NCBI GenBank assembly: GCA_016876035.1
Contig: VGOE01000023.1
Coordinates: 1-32,507, forward strand
Reading direction: 5' to 3'
From: Chloroflexota bacterium
GTDB taxonomy: Bacteria > Chloroflexota > Dehalococcoidia > UBA2247 > RBG-13-53-26
DNA: 32,507 bases
Below the pieces are notes generated by a model that worked only from the letters and a program-made list of their open reading frames with translations, was not told the origin of the DNA and did not search any database. Shown here one piece after another: positions 32,401 through 32,507 of this stretch; the first letter of the stretch is position 1; every line of letters starts with the position of its first letter. A program made the translations under genes and the position numbers.

Positions 32401-32507
32401 ATGAAAAAGGCCTTCATCTTATTCTATGTAGCGTTCAACATGGCACTAATCCATGGCCAGTTTGTTAGGCTTTTCAGAGCTCCCCTGTTGGATGCTAGGT
32501 TGGCTAA
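32401..32507 (+). CDS. 5' end of an unidentified gene, cut by the window edge
   Basis: An open frame begins at ATG 32401 with AAGGGAG (32389-32395) 5 nt upstream and runs off the window. The 35 visible residues begin M-K-K-A-F-I-L-F-Y-V-A-F-N-M-A-L-I, a short basic start followed by a hydrophobic stretch that could be a signal peptide or first membrane helix. Identity cannot be given. The 200 bp before it, shared with the divergent hydrolase gene, hold no other feature I can support. Confidence 0.5.
   Translation, partial: MKKAFILFYVAFNMALIHGQFVRLFRAPLLDARLA

Overview
The window reads as a chromosomal piece from a strictly anaerobic bacterium. It encodes pyruvate:ferredoxin oxidoreductase, a cytosolic [NiFe] hydrogenase, MetV/MetF of the methyl branch of the Wood-Ljungdahl pathway, a very long 2-hydroxyacyl-CoA dehydratase activase and a bacterial PAC2-family protein. 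This gene content fits a Chloroflexota/Dehalococcoidia-like organism, but that placement is inference; no 16S or other phylogenetic marker was compared.

Layout. 1-1197: a structured non-coding leader, two tandem paralogous small proteins and possibly a third short ORF. 1198-2369: purC and a purS that lacks a normal start codon. 2403-6184: a UbiE-like methyltransferase facing left, then a compact rightward run of PAC2 protein, NAD kinase, GNAT acetyltransferase and Nudix hydrolase. 6507-7129: an AbrB/RelE-type toxin-antitoxin module with a visible promoter and palindromic operator. 7233-11390: the 1385-residue activase. 11642-14216: a restriction-modification island that looks AT-richer than its neighbours, with a small zinc-ribbon gene on either side and a promoter framed by direct repeats. 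14354-15569: pheA and tRNA-Arg(CCG).

15572-26370 is the metabolic core. A leftward seven-gene operon (porC, porD, porA, porB, then nuoE-, nuoF- and nuoG-like genes) is divergent from a rightward five-gene operon ([NiFe] hydrogenase small and large subunits, maturation protease, metV, metF). Together they could link pyruvate, ferredoxin, NAD(H), H2 and methylene-tetrahydrofolate. The arrangement suggests that the NuoEFG-like diaphorase serves the hydrogenase, PFOR or both.

26371-29269 is repeat-rich. A family III CoA-transferase gene sits between two identical, inverted 86-bp MITE-like repeats, next to clusters of short palindromic repeats and an unrecognised ORF. 29270-32507: comM, a one-helix membrane microprotein translationally coupled to a metallo-beta-lactamase-fold hydrolase, and the start of a truncated gene at the right edge.

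Genes missed by a simple start-codon or length rule but supported by direct reading are purS (2115-2369), a 54-residue zinc ribbon (14008-14172), a 47-residue membrane protein (31005-31148) and the right-edge partial gene (32401-32507).
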